This document shows, one piece after another, positions 63,537 through 64,000 of a stretch of DNA of 64,000 nt. Under the pieces are notes generated by a model. That model ran no database searches. It saw only the letters and a program-made list of their open reading frames with translations, and had not been told where the DNA came from. The DNA is from Sinohyriopsis cumingii (lineage: Eukaryota > Mollusca > Bivalvia > Unionida > Unionidae): NCBI GenBank assembly GCA_028554795.2, contig CM068828.1:17554630-17618629 (forward strand), given 5' to 3'. The position numbers and the translations under genes are program-made. Positions within the stretch are counted from its first letter, which is position 1. Each line of letters opens with the position of its first letter.

Positions 63537-64000
63537 CTAATCACCAGTATCTCTCGTCATTTTATTCCTACATACTTCTGTTACATGCGCGAAAGGTATT
63601 CTATATGGCTGTTGTTTAATTGGTAGCTCCGAAGTTGTCTTTATACTGTGAGTTAAGATGTTTGTTCGACCAGGCCTAGTTGTTAGAACATCCTGAAATT
63701 CATTGCAAAGATTTCTAATATCCTCTCGTTGGTCTTTTGTCAAGTTTACCCCCAGCTTAACGCCAGCATCATCTTCACCTGCTCTTGGAAGAAAATCAAT
63801 ATCCACACCATCGTTCTCGTATGCCTTCGTCGCCAGCAGCACAGCACGCTTGTATCCACGCAGCAAGTTTATATGATAGGTAACTGTACCGCGCCTACCG
63901 GGTATAGATACCTGGTAGTTAACATCGTTTACCTTCCGGACCACACGATAAGGTCCCTGCCATTGTGCCTTCATCTTGGACGAACTTGATGGCAAGAGAA
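63537..64000 (-). CDS. pol: Integrase C-terminus plus RT stub, last unit (cut by window edge)
   Basis: The frame covers the GPY/F region and the RT stub (Leu-Pro type) and runs off the right edge. It shows that the array continues beyond the window. Confidence 0.9.
   Translation of the reverse strand, partial: LLPSSSSKMKAQWQGPYRVVRKVNDVNYQVSIPGRRGTVTYHINLLRGYKRAVLLATKAYENDGVDIDFLPRAGEDDAGVKLGVNLTKDQREDIRNLCNEFQDVLTTRPGRTNILTHSIKTTSELPIKQQPYRIPFAHVTEVCRNKMTRDTGD

Larger units (their letters stand above)
30307..64000 (-). mobile_element. Tandem array of an RT-deleted Gmr1-like Ty3/gypsy retrotransposon, 3962-bp period
   Basis: From the gap to the right edge, every base belongs to one head-to-tail array on the minus strand. 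Each unit reads LTR (361 bp), primer-binding site, leader of about 270 bp, gag-protease, in-frame UGA, integrase with an RT start, a region of about 250 bp, polypurine tract, next LTR. Nine LTRs and eight complete internal regions (called A to H from left to right) are present, with a partial internal region at each end. Single LTRs are shared between neighbours. All units are equally long and differ by only a few substitutions. No target duplication or non-array DNA interrupts them. The array leaves the window, so its real length is unknown. Confidence 0.97.

Noticed and set aside
30307-64000. A CRISPR-like or bacterial repeat system
   Set aside because: The repeats are whole retrotransposon units with LTRs, priming sites and coding frames. 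There are no short repeats with unique spacers, and the window is eukaryotic.

Overview
The window is eukaryotic, AT-rich, intron-bearing and crowded with transposable elements. A tRNA-derived SINE, a Penelope-like element, a Polinton remnant, hAT-type MITEs, long (CT)n, (TA)n and (AC)n tracts and a split metazoan gene (ATP6AP2) together suggest a marine invertebrate, most likely a mollusc. That assignment is inference; nothing here fixes the species.

Layout. 1-5.4 kb: a partial terminal exon with two hydrophobic segments (+), then three exons of an ATP6AP2 (renin receptor / V-ATPase accessory protein 2) homologue on the minus strand. 5.9-8.1 kb: a frameshifted Penelope-like element with reverse transcriptase and GIY-YIG endonuclease parts. 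9.5-10.3 kb and 20.6-21.4 kb: two diverged copies of one LTR; the second is an 831-bp solo LTR with inverted ends. 14.0-17.1 kb: a 3.1-kb almost pure polypyrimidine tract holding three copies of a 74-bp unique segment. 18.4 kb: a hAT MITE with perfect 8-bp target duplications. 19.0 kb: a 77-bp minisatellite. 21.6-25.8 kb: a decayed Polinton/Maverick with recognisable protein-primed DNA polymerase B blocks. 26.2-27.4 kb: a second MITE family, a SINE and a 20-bp minisatellite. 27.9-29.6 kb: a broken intronless coding sequence ending in a SAP-like stretch and a PHD finger.

From a 100-N assembly gap (30207-30306) to the right edge, the whole sequence is one head-to-tail array of a Ty3/gypsy-type LTR retrotransposon on the minus strand. 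The period is exactly 3962 bp: a 361-bp LTR plus a 3601-bp internal region. There are nine LTRs, eight complete internal regions and a partial one at each end. Neighbouring internal regions share a single LTR. Each unit encodes Gag, protease and integrase in that order, then only the first residues of a reverse transcriptase; the RT core and RNase H are missing from every copy. The PR-IN-RT order and a SCAN-like capsid point to the Gmr1 group.

The gag-protease frame and the integrase frame are one continuous 1012-codon frame broken by a single UGA (context UGA-CGG) present in all copies. One copy has a second stop four codons later. The units differ by only a few bases each, and shared variants fall in blocks of adjacent units, as expected of recent tandem amplification with local exchange. 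With no RT, the element could move only with proteins supplied in trans; here it behaves like a coding-capable satellite.
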